Shown in pieces: positions 17,162 to 25,487 of a stretch of DNA of 33,892 nt (positions are counted from its first letter, which is position 1; each line of letters opens with the position of its first letter). The notes under the pieces are model-generated. The model saw nothing but the letters and a program-made list of their open reading frames with translations, did no database searches and was not told the DNA's origin. Source of the DNA: Clostridia bacterium (GTDB lineage Bacteria > Bacillota > Clostridia > Christensenellales > UBA1242); assembly GCA_028694075.1 (NCBI GenBank), contig JAQUUD010000003.1, forward strand, positions 1 through 33,892, given 5' to 3'. A program made the position numbers and the translations under genes.

Positions 17162-18124
17162 ATGAATAAATTTTATTGGATTATAACTTTTTTTGTCATT
17201 TTTATAGTGATTGCGCTTGCCATTTCTCCGGAAGTTTATTTGGTTGCCTGTTCAAAGGGAATTCTAGTTTGGGCAACAGTTGTTCTTCCGGCAATTTTTC
17301 CATTTCTTTTTTTTACTAAAATTTTAACTGATTTAGGCGTTATGAATGTGTTAGCAACTAAATTTACAATATTTACATCAATTTTTAAAACTCCGCCAAT
17401 TGGTGCATTTGCTTTTTTAACAAGCATTCTTTCGGGGTATCCGGTTGGGGCTAAGGTTGTTAGCGACCTTTATGAAAACGGAAGCATAACCAAAGAAGAT
17501 GCTTTCAAAATAACGACTTTTACTTCAAACTCCGGGCCAATGTTCATTCTCGGCTCGGTTGGCATCGGGCTTTTACTTTCTCGCAGGCTGGGGCTTATTA
17601 TTTTATTTTCCCACATTATCGGAGCAATTTTAAATGGCATTTTATACAGAAATCACAAGGAAAAACCCACCAATATAAGATTTAGCACGCAATCAATTAA
17701 TAACATATCTTTTCAACCGGCAGAATTAATGTGGAATTCAATAATATCAATCCTAATAATCGGCGGTTATATTTGCATTTTTTTTGTATTGATTGAAATG
17801 TTAAATTATTTAAACATCTTGCCACCCATTGCGACTTTTTTCTCTTCGATAACCGGCATTAACAGCGAAATTTTCGTTGCAATTTTTAACGGATTATTTG
17901 AAATAACTCACGGTTGTATTGATATTGCAAATTTACAATTAACCGAATTTACTTCAACAATTTTATGTTGTGGATTGATAACATTTGGTGGGCTTTCAAC
18001 TATGATGCAAGCAATTGTCTTTTTGCAAAAATTTCAAATGCGATTAGGCTTTTTTCTTAAACAAAAATTAACCCATACTATATTTTCAATTTTAATTTGC
18101 ATCATATTTCTTTTAATTTTTTAA
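17162..18124 (+). CDS. ylbJ: Sporulation integral membrane protein YlbJ
   Basis: A 320-residue polytopic membrane protein (about eight hydrophobic segments), of nucleoside-recognition/Gate-like fold, required for spore cortex formation in Bacillus subtilis under sigma-E. Matching features are GILVWATVVLPAIFPFLFFTKIL near the N terminus, TSILSGYPVGAKVVSDLYENG, TFTSNSGPMFILGSVG and ITHGCIDIA. The ATG at 17162 lacks a clear Shine-Dalgarno, so expression may be low or stage-specific. It is divergent from pta. Together with sigK and the PdaB-like gene it supports a sporulating host. Confidence 0.9.
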   Translation: MNKFYWIITFFVIFIVIALAISPEVYLVACSKGILVWATVVLPAIFPFLFFTKILTDLGVMNVLATKFTIFTSIFKTPPIGAFAFLTSILSGYPVGAKVVSDLYENGSITKEDAFKITTFTSNSGPMFILGSVGIGLLLSRRLGLIILFSHIIGAILNGILYRNHKEKPTNIRFSTQSINNISFQPAELMWNSIISILIIGGYICIFFVLIEMLNYLNILPPIATFFSSITGINSEIFVAIFNGLFEITHGCIDIANLQLTEFTSTILCCGLITFGGLSTMMQAIVFLQKFQMRLGFFLKQKLTHTIFSILICIIFLLIF

Positions 18125-18720
18125 ATATTTTTTTATTTAACAATTTAATTAACATTTTTCTACTTACTATTTCGATTTAATTATTAAATTTTTTTAGATA
18201 TAAAATAATTAAATTTTAACATTTATAAATTTACTTCATATTATGATATGAGGGAAAAAACTTTTCCCGTAAGATAAAAAATCTTTATCTTAAAAAACAG
18301 TCTTGCTTTGAAAAATTTAATTATTAAAGGCATTTTAAGTGAAAAATAATAATTCCGAACAAATTGAATTATTAAAAATTTCAAAAGATAAAATTTCTTA
18401 AAATTATTATTAATTTCGAATAAAAGATTTTTAAATAATATTAAATTTAACGCTTTAAAGATTTATAACCTTAGTATTAAAATCCAAAGACACCTATTTT
18501 GGTTATGCAATTGACTGTCAAAATTTCTTTTCTGTTAGACAAGTAATTGATTTAACAAAATGAATTAGAAAAATTTACAGTTTATAAAGAAATCCCTTCC
18601 TTTTAAATTGCATTCCTATCAAACGGATTTTGATTAAAGCATAAAAATTAAGTTAGAAAATTGAATTATTCAAAAAGATAAAAATAAAAGATTTTAAGCC
18701 GACAAGTTTATTAATAAACT
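18125..18720. other. Long non-coding or decayed stretch between ylbJ and ykvI
   Basis: Nearly 600 bases with no intact gene. Two neighbouring hairpins are present: GGGAAAA (18252-18258) with TTTTCCC (18262-18268), and AAGATAAA (18271-18278) with TTTATCTT (18284-18291). A plus-strand open segment near 18470-18560 encodes DTYFGYAIDCQNFF before a stop, and a shifted frame near 18610-18630 encodes HSYQTDFD. This is faintly reminiscent of a DDE transposase core (YAID... SYQTDNG). That reading is weak. An 18-bp perfect palindrome (18704-18721) overlaps the ykvI stop. Confidence 0.35.
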
Positions 18721-19797
18721 TTAACGCTTTAAGTGATAATCTTTAAAATTATTAACTGAATGTTTGCCTGCTTTGTTGGTTTTTAAACCCAGGTCTAAAC
18801 TAAATTCAATATGGAAAAATTTTAAAATTAATATAATACCGAAAAATCCGATTAGTGGATAACAATAATTAACAATTTTTTCAAAGCCGATAAGGCTGAT
18901 AAGCAGAACGGCACTGCAACAAAGCAGTGGCGTTTTGTTTTTTTGTCCGCTTTTAAAAATTGAATTAACTGTATGCAATGCGGTGAACAGTGAAGTTATT
19001 ATTCCCAAAAACAAAACGAACATAAACAAAATTGGAAAAGGTTCGCCAAGTCTTAAAGTTAAAAGCACAAACGGCATACTCGCGTTCATAACAACAGCCC
19101 CATTAGTTATCAAACAGATTATGCAAATTAATATAACAAAGCAAATGATTGATGTTGCACCAAAACTTACAATCTTAATTTGCCTTTCATTTAAATCTTT
19201 TCCTGCTTGAATTAAAATATAATAAGAAAGAAGCATATTGCCCGCAACATAAATAATAATCGAAACCGGAAGAATATAAGCATTGACCGAACTTGGAATA
19301 TATGATATGTCCGTAACAGGATTAAGCGTTGAATATACAGAATAAATTATCAAAAGTAATATTACAAGCGGGATTAAAATTATATTAATTTTGTAAAGCC
19401 CTTTCAATCCAGTTCTTAAAACAAAGAAACTAATGATAAAAATTATAATATGAAAAACAAATGTCGGCACTTCAATTAAATTCGAACTTAGAACTTCAAC
19501 AGCGCCGGAAAACATTGCAGCAGCATAAATTAAGAAAATAGCAATAATTGTGATATTAAAAAAAATTGAACAATTAATTTGTTTGTTCACATCTAAGATA
19601 TTTTTAAAATGTCTTCTTGAACCGATTATCAGAAATATTTTAAAGCAATAATAAAACAATATAAAAACAATAGGCAAGAAATAAAGGCTTGCATACCCGA
19701 ATTCAGCAAAAAAAAGTGATAGTTCTCTTCCGCTCGCAAAACCTGCCCCGATAATACTGCTTGTAATCAAAAAAACGCACAGACATATTTTTTTCAT
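18721..19797 (-). CDS. ykvI: YkvI-family membrane protein
   Basis: A 358-residue polytopic membrane protein with about ten hydrophobic helices, related to the APC transporter superfamily. The N terminus contains SSIIGAGFASGRELSLFFAEFG, the family signature, with the unwound-helix GxGxASG motif typical of LeuT-fold transporters. The substrate is unknown; the family is widespread in Firmicutes. ATG start at 19797. It lies downstream of tRNA-Glu but beyond that gene's terminator. Confidence 0.85.
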   Translation of the reverse strand: MKKICLCVFLITSSIIGAGFASGRELSLFFAEFGYASLYFLPIVFILFYYCFKIFLIIGSRRHFKNILDVNKQINCSIFFNITIIAIFLIYAAAMFSGAVEVLSSNLIEVPTFVFHIIIFIISFFVLRTGLKGLYKINIILIPLVILLLIIYSVYSTLNPVTDISYIPSSVNAYILPVSIIIYVAGNMLLSYYILIQAGKDLNERQIKIVSFGATSIICFVILICIICLITNGAVVMNASMPFVLLTLRLGEPFPILFMFVLFLGIITSLFTALHTVNSIFKSGQKNKTPLLCCSAVLLISLIGFEKIVNYCYPLIGFFGIILILKFFHIEFSLDLGLKTNKAGKHSVNNFKDYHLKR

Positions 19798-19929
19798 AAT
19801 AACATTATATGGCTGATTTTTTTAATACATAACCAGATAAATAATGCTTCATATATTTGTTTTATTGTTTCTAAATATGTAAAACTTAATAAAATTTTGA
19901 AATAACCTACAAATTATTAACTCAGAAAC

Positions 19930-19955
19930 AAAAACCCGCATTTTTAGTGCGGTGT
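19930..19955 (-). terminator. Intrinsic terminator of tRNA-Glu
   Basis: On the minus strand CCGCA and TGCGG pair around a seven-base loop, followed by GTTTTTGTTT. It starts a few bases after the tRNA CCA end. Confidence 0.75.
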
Positions 19956-19961
19956 TTCGGT

Positions 19962-20036
19962 TGGTACCCTCAAGGGGAATTGAACCCCTGATTCCACCTT
20001 GAGAGGGTGGCGTCTTAACCTCTTGACCATGAGGGC
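19962..20036 (-). tRNA. tRNA-Glu (anticodon CTC), CCA encoded
   Basis: A full cloverleaf on the minus strand. The acceptor stem is GCCCTCA with TGAGGGT, ending in a terminal G-T pair. The D arm contains GGTCAAGAGG. The anticodon stem is CCACC/GGTGG with a seven-base loop CTCTCAA giving anticodon CTC (positions 34-36). The T arm GGGGT/CCCCT has a TTCAATTC-type loop. The CCA end is encoded. Sequence features agree with Firmicute tRNA-Glu. It reads GAG only, so a TTC isoacceptor must exist elsewhere in the genome. Confidence 0.95.
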
Positions 20037-20208
20037 AAATTAATTTTATTATAACATAAATTTTTAAAAAATCAAATAGAGATAGGTGAATTATTTTCAT
20101 TGAATATAATTTAAATACAGTCCTGACTTCCTATCAAAAACATTTCTGTTTTTAAAATAAGCAAATAAAATGCCTAGATTGAAATCTTTTTTGAAAAAAT
20201 TTTAATTT

Positions 20209-20553
20209 TTAATAAAACGCATCTTCAATGTGATTTATTGTATCATTGAAAATTTCAATAACATCAAAACGAATTTTATCAGTTGATATTCTTCTCAGTT
20301 TTAAAAATTCAAGTGCACCTTTTTTTATTCTGATTTGTTTTATTTTTGTGACTTCTTCCTGCGGAAATCCGTAATTTAAATTTGATTTTGTTTTGACTTC
20401 AACAAATATGTATTGTTTTTTTAATTGTGCAATTATATCGATTTCGCCATAAATGTTCACGTAATTCACTTTTAAGATTTTATAGCCTTTATTTTTCAAA
20501 AATAGAACGGCGTTTGCTTCGCCGATTTTCCCCAAAGTGTGTGGTTTAAACAT
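20209..20553 (-). CDS. yraN: YraN/UPF0102 family endonuclease-like protein
   Basis: A 114-residue protein with a compact PD-(D/E)xK nuclease-like fold. GKIGE (8-12), then GEIDII (36-41, Asp39) and FVEVKTK (50-56, Glu52 and Lys54) form the conserved core. Family members are predicted Holliday-junction-resolvase-like nucleases; the cellular role is not established. It lies directly after rbgA, a common arrangement (rbgA-rnhB-yraN), here without rnhB. Confidence 0.92.
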   Translation of the reverse strand: MFKPHTLGKIGEANAVLFLKNKGYKILKVNYVNIYGEIDIIAQLKKQYIFVEVKTKSNLNYGFPQEEVTKIKQIRIKKGALEFLKLRRISTDKIRFDVIEIFNDTINHIEDAFY

Positions 20554-20589
20554 TTAATTTTTAGGCAATCAATTTTTAAATTAATCAGT

Positions 20590-21429
20590 TTAAAGCAAGG
20601 TTATGTTGCCCAATCTCCTTTTTCTGAAGTCATCTAAAATCATAACGCAAGTTCGGTCATAATCAATTTCTCCGCCTTTAATTAGCATTTTTTTGGATAG
20701 TGCAATTTGCTTAATCTTTTCGATTGCTGAGCCGTTTAACTCGATGTTATAACGATTTTTCAGTGTATTAGGGTATTGTCTTTCAAGTGCTTCAATAAAA
20801 ATCAATACAAGTTCATTAATGTCCAAAACATTATCACTGATACTGCCGATATATCCCAAATATTCCGCTGTTTGTTCATCTGATAAATCAGGATACAAAG
20901 TTCCGGGAGTGTCTAAAACCTGAATATTGCTTGATATGTGGACCCATTGTTTCCCTTTTGTAACACCCGGCTTGTTTCCGGTTAGTGTTTTGCCTTTTCC
21001 GCATAAATTATTTACAAAAGTGCTTTTACCCGAATTTGGCACACCAATAACCATTGCTTTTATAAACGAGTTTAAGCCCTTTGCAGTGTTTTTCTTTATT
21101 TTTTCCGCACTCAAAATCTTTAATTTTGATAAAACCATTTTCGAAATTCCAGATGCCGTGCTATTGCTTTCAATAATCTGAAAGTTATTTTTAAAAATTT
21201 TTTGAATATTTTCTTTAACAAGCGAAAATTTTGATTTATCAGCCATATCTGCCTTGTTTAAAACAAATAATACGGGCTTGTTTATTATTAATTTATCAAA
21301 TTCTGGATTTAAACAAGCAAGCGGAGCGCGTGAATCAAGCATATAAATAACCACATCAATATTTTTTACTTCCGAGTGCATTGTCCTTAATGCTTTGGTC
21401 ATATGCCCGGGAAACCAGTTTATTTTCAT
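20590..21429 (-). CDS. rbgA: Ribosome biogenesis GTPase RbgA (YlqF)
   Basis: A circularly permuted GTPase for late 50S subunit assembly. The order of G motifs is permuted as expected: G4 NKAD (about 58-61), then G1 GVPNSGKST, then G3 DTPG. The N terminus MKINWFPGHMTKALR is typical. I start at ATG 21429, six bases after AAGGA, rather than at the TTG two codons upstream. The protein is about 279 residues, including the C-terminal RNA-binding helical domain. It is separated from trmD by cloverleaf copy 4, where rplS would usually lie. Confidence 0.96.
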   Translation of the reverse strand: MKINWFPGHMTKALRTMHSEVKNIDVVIYMLDSRAPLACLNPEFDKLIINKPVLFVLNKADMADKSKFSLVKENIQKIFKNNFQIIESNSTASGISKMVLSKLKILSAEKIKKNTAKGLNSFIKAMVIGVPNSGKSTFVNNLCGKGKTLTGNKPGVTKGKQWVHISSNIQVLDTPGTLYPDLSDEQTAEYLGYIGSISDNVLDINELVLIFIEALERQYPNTLKNRYNIELNGSAIEKIKQIALSKKMLIKGGEIDYDRTCVMILDDFRKRRLGNITLL

Positions 21430-21607
21430 ATGCAATCCTTTTAAATTTTAGATATTTTTTATTTATTTAACGAACAGTAACTACTTTTTATTGAAATTTC
21501 CAATAAAATGAATTAAATTTATTACTATATTAACTGCAATTCCTTTCCATAAAACTAATATTCATCATTTGTTTATTTTTTGTTATTCAAGCAACATTTT
21601 TTTAAGA

Positions 21608-21703
21608 TGCCGGCAGAAGAGTCGGTTGCCTTTTAATGCAACCGACGGCAACCTGAAAGGTTGCCGGTCTTTGGGCTTTGCCCAAAGACCGCTTCTGCCG
21701 GCA
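21608..21703. repeat. Cloverleaf repeat element, copy 4
   Basis: The terminal inverted repeat is TGCCGGCAGAAG (21608-21619) with CTTCTGCCGGCA (21692-21703). Arm 1 is GTCGGTTGC (21621-21629) paired with 21638-21646. Arm 2 is GGCAACCT (21647-21654) paired with 21658-21665 around GAA. Arm 3 is GGTCTTTGGGC (21666-21676) paired with 21680-21690. Arms abut with no spacer; one base separates them from each end stem. The right end is five bases beyond the trmD stop. Closely related to copy 5. Confidence 0.95.
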
Positions 21704-21708
21704 AATTT

Positions 21709-22416
21709 TCATTTTTTTTCATTTTTTTGATTAGTTTTAGATTTTTTTATAAATTCTTTATATAAATCTTTGCGTCTTTCTTTTGTTATTTTTATAGATT
21801 GTTTTAATCTCCAATCATTAATTTTTTGATGATTGCCGGTTATCAAAATTTCAGGCACTTTTAGCCCCTTGAATTCTTGCGGGCGAGTATATTGGGGATA
21901 TTCTAATAATCCGTCAGAAAAACTTTCTTCAAGAAGTGAACTATCCGTAATAACATCGGGAACATACCTACAAACTGCATCTAAAATCACCATTGCGGGG
22001 ATTTCTCCACCCGTCAGGATATAATCGCCGATTGAAATTTCACAGTCCACACAAAGATTAATTATACGCTCATCAATGCCTTCATAATGCCCGCAAACTA
22101 TAATCAAATGCTCATATTTCGCAAGTTCACACACTTTTCCCTGATTTAAAACATCTCCCTTTGGCGACATCAAAACCACTAGTGATTTTTCAATTTTAAC
22201 ACTCATAATTGCATCATATAAAGGTTGCGGAGTAAGCACCATTCCAAAGCCACCGCCATAAGGATAATCATCGCATTTTTTATGTTTTTCAATTGAAAAC
22301 TGACGAACGTCAATTATATTTATTTCAACTTTATTAGCCTTTATTGCCCTGCCTATAATGCTGGCTTTAATGCAATCAAACATCTCAGGGAAAAGTGTTA
22401 GAATGTCAATTTTCAT
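21709..22416 (-). CDS. trmD: tRNA (guanine37-N1)-methyltransferase TrmD
   Basis: A SPOUT-class methyltransferase that makes m1G37 to keep the reading frame. The 235-residue protein has the trefoil-knot core with SIGDYILTGGEIPAMVILDAV, and YPQYTRP near the knot end, plus a C-terminal helical domain. The start ATG overlaps the rimM stop by four bases (translational coupling). The usual downstream rplS is missing. Confidence 0.97.
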   Translation of the reverse strand: MKIDILTLFPEMFDCIKASIIGRAIKANKVEINIIDVRQFSIEKHKKCDDYPYGGGFGMVLTPQPLYDAIMSVKIEKSLVVLMSPKGDVLNQGKVCELAKYEHLIIVCGHYEGIDERIINLCVDCEISIGDYILTGGEIPAMVILDAVCRYVPDVITDSSLLEESFSDGLLEYPQYTRPQEFKGLKVPEILITGNHQKINDWRLKQSIKITKERRKDLYKEFIKKSKTNQKNEKK

Positions 22417-22910
22417 ATTTTATTTTCCTCATATAATTTTTGATTTATCTCTGCCCTCTTGCCTTTAATATCAACTTTTAAAAAAATTTCTTTAAGAAAA
22501 GATATTGAATAAGTTGCAAATTTTTCTTTAATTAAAAGTATATCAGATGCGCCGTAAAATTCAGTACCTATAATTTCTCCAATTTCTCGTCCGTCGGTGT
22601 TAAAAACTTTTATTCCGATTAAATCATCAATGAAATAATTATCAGGCTCCAAACTTCCAAATTCTTCTTTTGTTATATATAAAGTTTTGTTTCTGAATTT
22701 TTCCGCTTGTTCAATCGTACTAACACTTTCAAGGCTTATATAAACAAAACCCAGGCGATAAACTCCTGAGATAATGTCATAACTTTTATTATCGCATATT
22801 ATTGATTTCAACTTTGAAAAAACATTAATACGCTCGGTTAAAGCCTTGCACTTTAACTCGCCTTTTAAACCCTGCGGTTTCAAAACTTTGGCTATGGAAA
22901 TTTTTTCCAT
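22413..22910 (-). CDS. rimM: 16S rRNA processing protein RimM
   Basis: An assembly factor for the 30S head that contacts uS19. It is 165 residues: N-terminal RimM barrel (IAKVLKPQGLKGELKCK) and C-terminal PRC-barrel domain (YFIDDLIGIKVFNTDGREIGEI, split here only for reading). The start ATG abuts the khpA stop and the end overlaps trmD, so all three are coupled within one operon. Confidence 0.95.
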   Translation of the reverse strand: MEKISIAKVLKPQGLKGELKCKALTERINVFSKLKSIICDNKSYDIISGVYRLGFVYISLESVSTIEQAEKFRNKTLYITKEEFGSLEPDNYFIDDLIGIKVFNTDGREIGEIIGTEFYGASDILLIKEKFATYSISFLKEIFLKVDIKGKRAEINQKLYEENKI

Positions 22911-23144
22911 TTATTCTCCGATTTTAATTCTATATCTCTTGCTTGTTTTATTTCCAATTGTTTTCACTATTGTTCTGATGCTGTTAACAACCTTTCCGCC
23001 TTTGCCAATAATTTTGCCTAAATCATTCTCATTTGCTTTAATATAAATTATTGAATTGAGATCATCTTCTGCTTCTGTTTTCACACTAACTTGCTCGGGA
23101 CAACTAACTAAATGCTTTACTATAAATAAAACTAATTCTTCCAT
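22911..23144 (-). CDS. khpA: KH-domain RNA-binding protein KhpA
   Basis: A 77-residue single type II KH domain with the RNA-contact loop IIGKGGKVVNSIR. KhpA proteins bind RNA with KhpB/Jag in several Firmicutes and influence cell growth and mRNA fate. It sits between rpsP and rimM, the conserved place. ATG behind AAGGAG. Confidence 0.94.
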   Translation of the reverse strand: MEELVLFIVKHLVSCPEQVSVKTEAEDDLNSIIYIKANENDLGKIIGKGGKVVNSIRTIVKTIGNKTSKRYRIKIGE

Positions 23145-23158
23145 AAAAAAATAACTCC

Positions 23159-23467
23159 TTATTTTTCTGCTTTTTGTTTGCGTTTTGGTTTTGGTTTAGC
23201 GTTTGTTTTAATCACTGCTGGCTTTTTCATTATTCCGGCTTTAACCAAAATATCTTTTGCAGTTTCGGTTGGCTTTGCGCCTTGACTAATCCAAGTCTTA
23301 ACTTTTTCAGAGTCAACTTTTATTTCAGATGGATTTGTTAAAGGATTGTAAGTGCCTAAAATTTCAATAAATTTTCCATCTCTTGGTGACTTTGAATCTG
23401 CAACCACGAGCCTGTAAAAAGGTGATTTTTTATCTCCCATTCTTGTTAAACGTATTTTAACTGCCAT
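23159..23467 (-). CDS. rpsP: Small ribosomal subunit protein bS16
   Basis: A 102-residue ribosomal protein. It starts [24 protein letters not shown] (family start) and ends in a Lys-rich tail. It leads the rpsP-khpA-rimM-trmD block. ATG behind AGGAGG. The 255-base leader to ffh carries a perfect 11-bp stem. Confidence 0.97.
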   Translation of the reverse strand: MAVKIRLTRMGDKKSPFYRLVVADSKSPRDGKFIEILGTYNPLTNPSEIKVDSEKVKTWISQGAKPTETAKDILVKAGIMKKPAVIKTNAKPKPKRKQKAEK

Positions 23468-23588
23468 TTTTCCCTCCTGTTAATATTTATATATCTTCAT
23501 TAAATTTTTAATTTAATGTTAATACCGAATTTTTCATTTGATAATTTAATTCTTTTTCATTTGATTGAATTTCTTTAAAAGTCTGACC

Positions 23589-23634
23589 GTGCGCCCTAAT
23601 TATCGCATATTTACCCAGCACTTTTAGGGCGCAC
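23589..23634 (-). promoter_or_regulatory. Long hairpin in the rpsP leader
   Basis: The perfect inverted repeat GTGCGCCCTAA (23589-23599) with TTAGGGCGCAC (23624-23634) encloses a 24-base loop. It lies between the ffh stop and the rpsP start in the direction of transcription. No T tract follows, so it is not a plain terminator. It could be an autogenous leader structure or another repeat; I do not recognise it. Confidence 0.5.
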
Positions 23635-23722
23635 ATATAAACCCTCGCTTTTTTCAACCTTAAATTATGGTTGTATATAAATTTCTAAGATTTTCACGAA
23701 ATATTATTTTTAAATTATAAAA

Positions 23723-25036
23723 CTAAATTTTAAAACCGCCCTTCTTGTTTTTGAATTGTCGCATCATTTCTTTTGACTGCTCAAATTTTTTCAATAATGA
23801 ATTAACATCTTGAATTTTTGTTCCGCTACCTTTTGCGATTCTTTGTCTTTGACTGCCTTTAATGATTTCCGGGTGCCTTCGCTCTTTTATTGTCATACTC
23901 TGAATTATTGCTTTATTTCTTTTTATTTCGTTTTCATCAACATCATAAGTTTTAAGTTTTGAACTGATATTACTCGGGAGCATTTGCACAATATCTTTGA
24001 TATTTCCCATTTTGTTTACATTTTCAATTTGACTTAAATAATCTTCAAATGTGAATGAGTTTTCACGGAAACTTTTTTCCAGTTTTTTCGCCTGTTCTTC
24101 GCTTACAACATCTTTGGCCTTATCAATTAATGTTAAAACATCGCCCATTCCCAAAATTCTAGAAGCAATTCTTTCCGGATAAAAAGGTTCAATGTCGCCA
24201 ATCTTTTCTCCAACACCAGTAAACTTTATCGGTTTGCCTGTTATTGATTTGATTGAAAGTGCGGCACCGCCCCTTGTATCGCCGTCCAGTTTGGAAAGCA
24301 CAACGCCTGTGATGTCAAGTTGTTTATTAAACTCTTCCGCAACTGTAACAGCATCTTGTCCTGTCATTGCATCAACAACCAGCAAAATCTCCGCTGGCTG
24401 AAATTCTTTTTTTATGCTGACAAGTTCGTTCATCAATTCCGTGTTGATATGAAGCCGACCAGCGGTGTCAATTATCACGGTATCAAGCCCTTGTTTTAAA
24501 GCGTGTTCAACCGCTTGCTTTGCGGTTTTAACTGGATTTTGCAATCCCCGTTCAAAAACCTCAATATTTGCTTGTTTGCCGACAACCTGCAACTGATTTA
24601 TTGCCGCAGGTCTATAAATGTCACACGCAACCAAAAGTGGTTTTTTGCCCGTTTTTTTAAGATATGCACCAAGTTTCCCGCACATTGAAGTTTTGCCGGC
24701 ACCTTGCAAACCGCATAACATAATAACTGTCGGAGGTTTGGGATCAATTTTAAGTTTGGAATTGTTCGAACCTAAAAGTTCAATCAGTTCTTCATTTACA
24801 ATTTTAATAACTTGCTGAGCAGGCGTAAGCGACTGCATAACTTCATTGCCGAGTGCTTTTTCAGAGATTTTGGCGATAAAATCTTTTGCAACCAAATAAT
24901 TAACATCTGCTTCCAAAAGGGCAACTCTGATTTCTCGCATTGCTTCTTTTATTTCAACTGCCGTTAATTTTCCACGACCAGACAACTTACTAAAAATATG
25001 TGCTAATCGTTCACTTAAATTTGGAAATAAAGACAA
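23723..25036 (-). CDS. ffh: Signal recognition particle protein Ffh
   Basis: The SRP GTPase binds signal peptides of nascent chains and SRP RNA, then pairs with FtsY. It is 437 residues: N domain, then G domain with GLQGAGKTS, DIYRPAAINQL, DTAGRLHIN and SKLDGDTRGG, and then the Met-rich M domain (about 300-437), with RQRIAKGSGT. The start is TTG (25034-25036), nine bases after AGGAGG, one base after the ylxM stop, so translation is coupled to ylxM. Confidence 0.97.
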   Translation of the reverse strand: MSLFPNLSERLAHIFSKLSGRGKLTAVEIKEAMREIRVALLEADVNYLVAKDFIAKISEKALGNEVMQSLTPAQQVIKIVNEELIELLGSNNSKLKIDPKPPTVIMLCGLQGAGKTSMCGKLGAYLKKTGKKPLLVACDIYRPAAINQLQVVGKQANIEVFERGLQNPVKTAKQAVEHALKQGLDTVIIDTAGRLHINTELMNELVSIKKEFQPAEILLVVDAMTGQDAVTVAEEFNKQLDITGVVLSKLDGDTRGGAALSIKSITGKPIKFTGVGEKIGDIEPFYPERIASRILGMGDVLTLIDKAKDVVSEEQAKKLEKSFRENSFTFEDYLSQIENVNKMGNIKDIVQMLPSNISSKLKTYDVDENEIKRNKAIIQSMTIKERRHPEIIKGSQRQRIAKGSGTKIQDVNSLLKKFEQSKEMMRQFKNKKGGFKI

Positions 25037-25037
25037 A

Positions 25038-25412
25038 CTATAATTCCTCCTGCAACTGTTTTAAAATTCGTTCAAATTTTTCTAGTTTGATTTGTGCATT
25101 AAGATAATTCTTATTATCTTTAAAAGTTTCATTCAAGTCTTGCCAGTCAACCAATAAATTTTCACCTAGATTTTTTATTCGCTCCAATTTTTTGCAAAAT
25201 CCCAGTTCAGATTCAATTTCTTCAAGTCTTTTTGAGCAAGCATCAATAATTTTAAAAATTGCTTGCTTTGAAACTTGTTTTAATTGTGCGATTTCAATGA
25301 TTTGCAAGTTTTTGAACAAATATAAGTTCATTATTTCCTGCTGTTTTACTTTTAGCAATTTACCATAAGAGTCATATAAACGGCTTATTTCAATCATTTC
25401 ATTAAATTTCAT
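25038..25412 (-). CDS. ylxM: YlxM/p13-like helix-turn-helix protein
   Basis: A 124-residue protein with a sigma-region-4-like helix-turn-helix (EIAQLKQVSKQAIFKIIDACSKRL, broken by a turn) and a C-terminal helical tail. YlxM is encoded with ffh throughout Firmicutes and is linked to SRP GTPase function; the N-terminal motif YGKLLKVKQQEIMNLYL is recognisable. ATG start behind GGAGTGAG. Confidence 0.9.
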   Translation of the reverse strand: MKFNEMIEISRLYDSYGKLLKVKQQEIMNLYLFKNLQIIEIAQLKQVSKQAIFKIIDACSKRLEEIESELGFCKKLERIKNLGENLLVDWQDLNETFKDNKNYLNAQIKLEKFERILKQLQEEL

Positions 25413-25487
25413 AACTCACTCCGTAAACTCTTTTTAGTTTACTAATTCAAATTATATCACATTTATTTTTAAAATGCAATCATTATT

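Noticed and set aside
19849-20100. Minus-strand frame across the tRNA
   Set aside because: It is the translation of the tRNA gene and its flanks.
21608-21703. Cloverleaf elements as intrinsic terminators
   Set aside because: The stems are not followed by T tracts, real terminators are found separately at several of these genes, and three arms within an outer stem are not a terminator plan.
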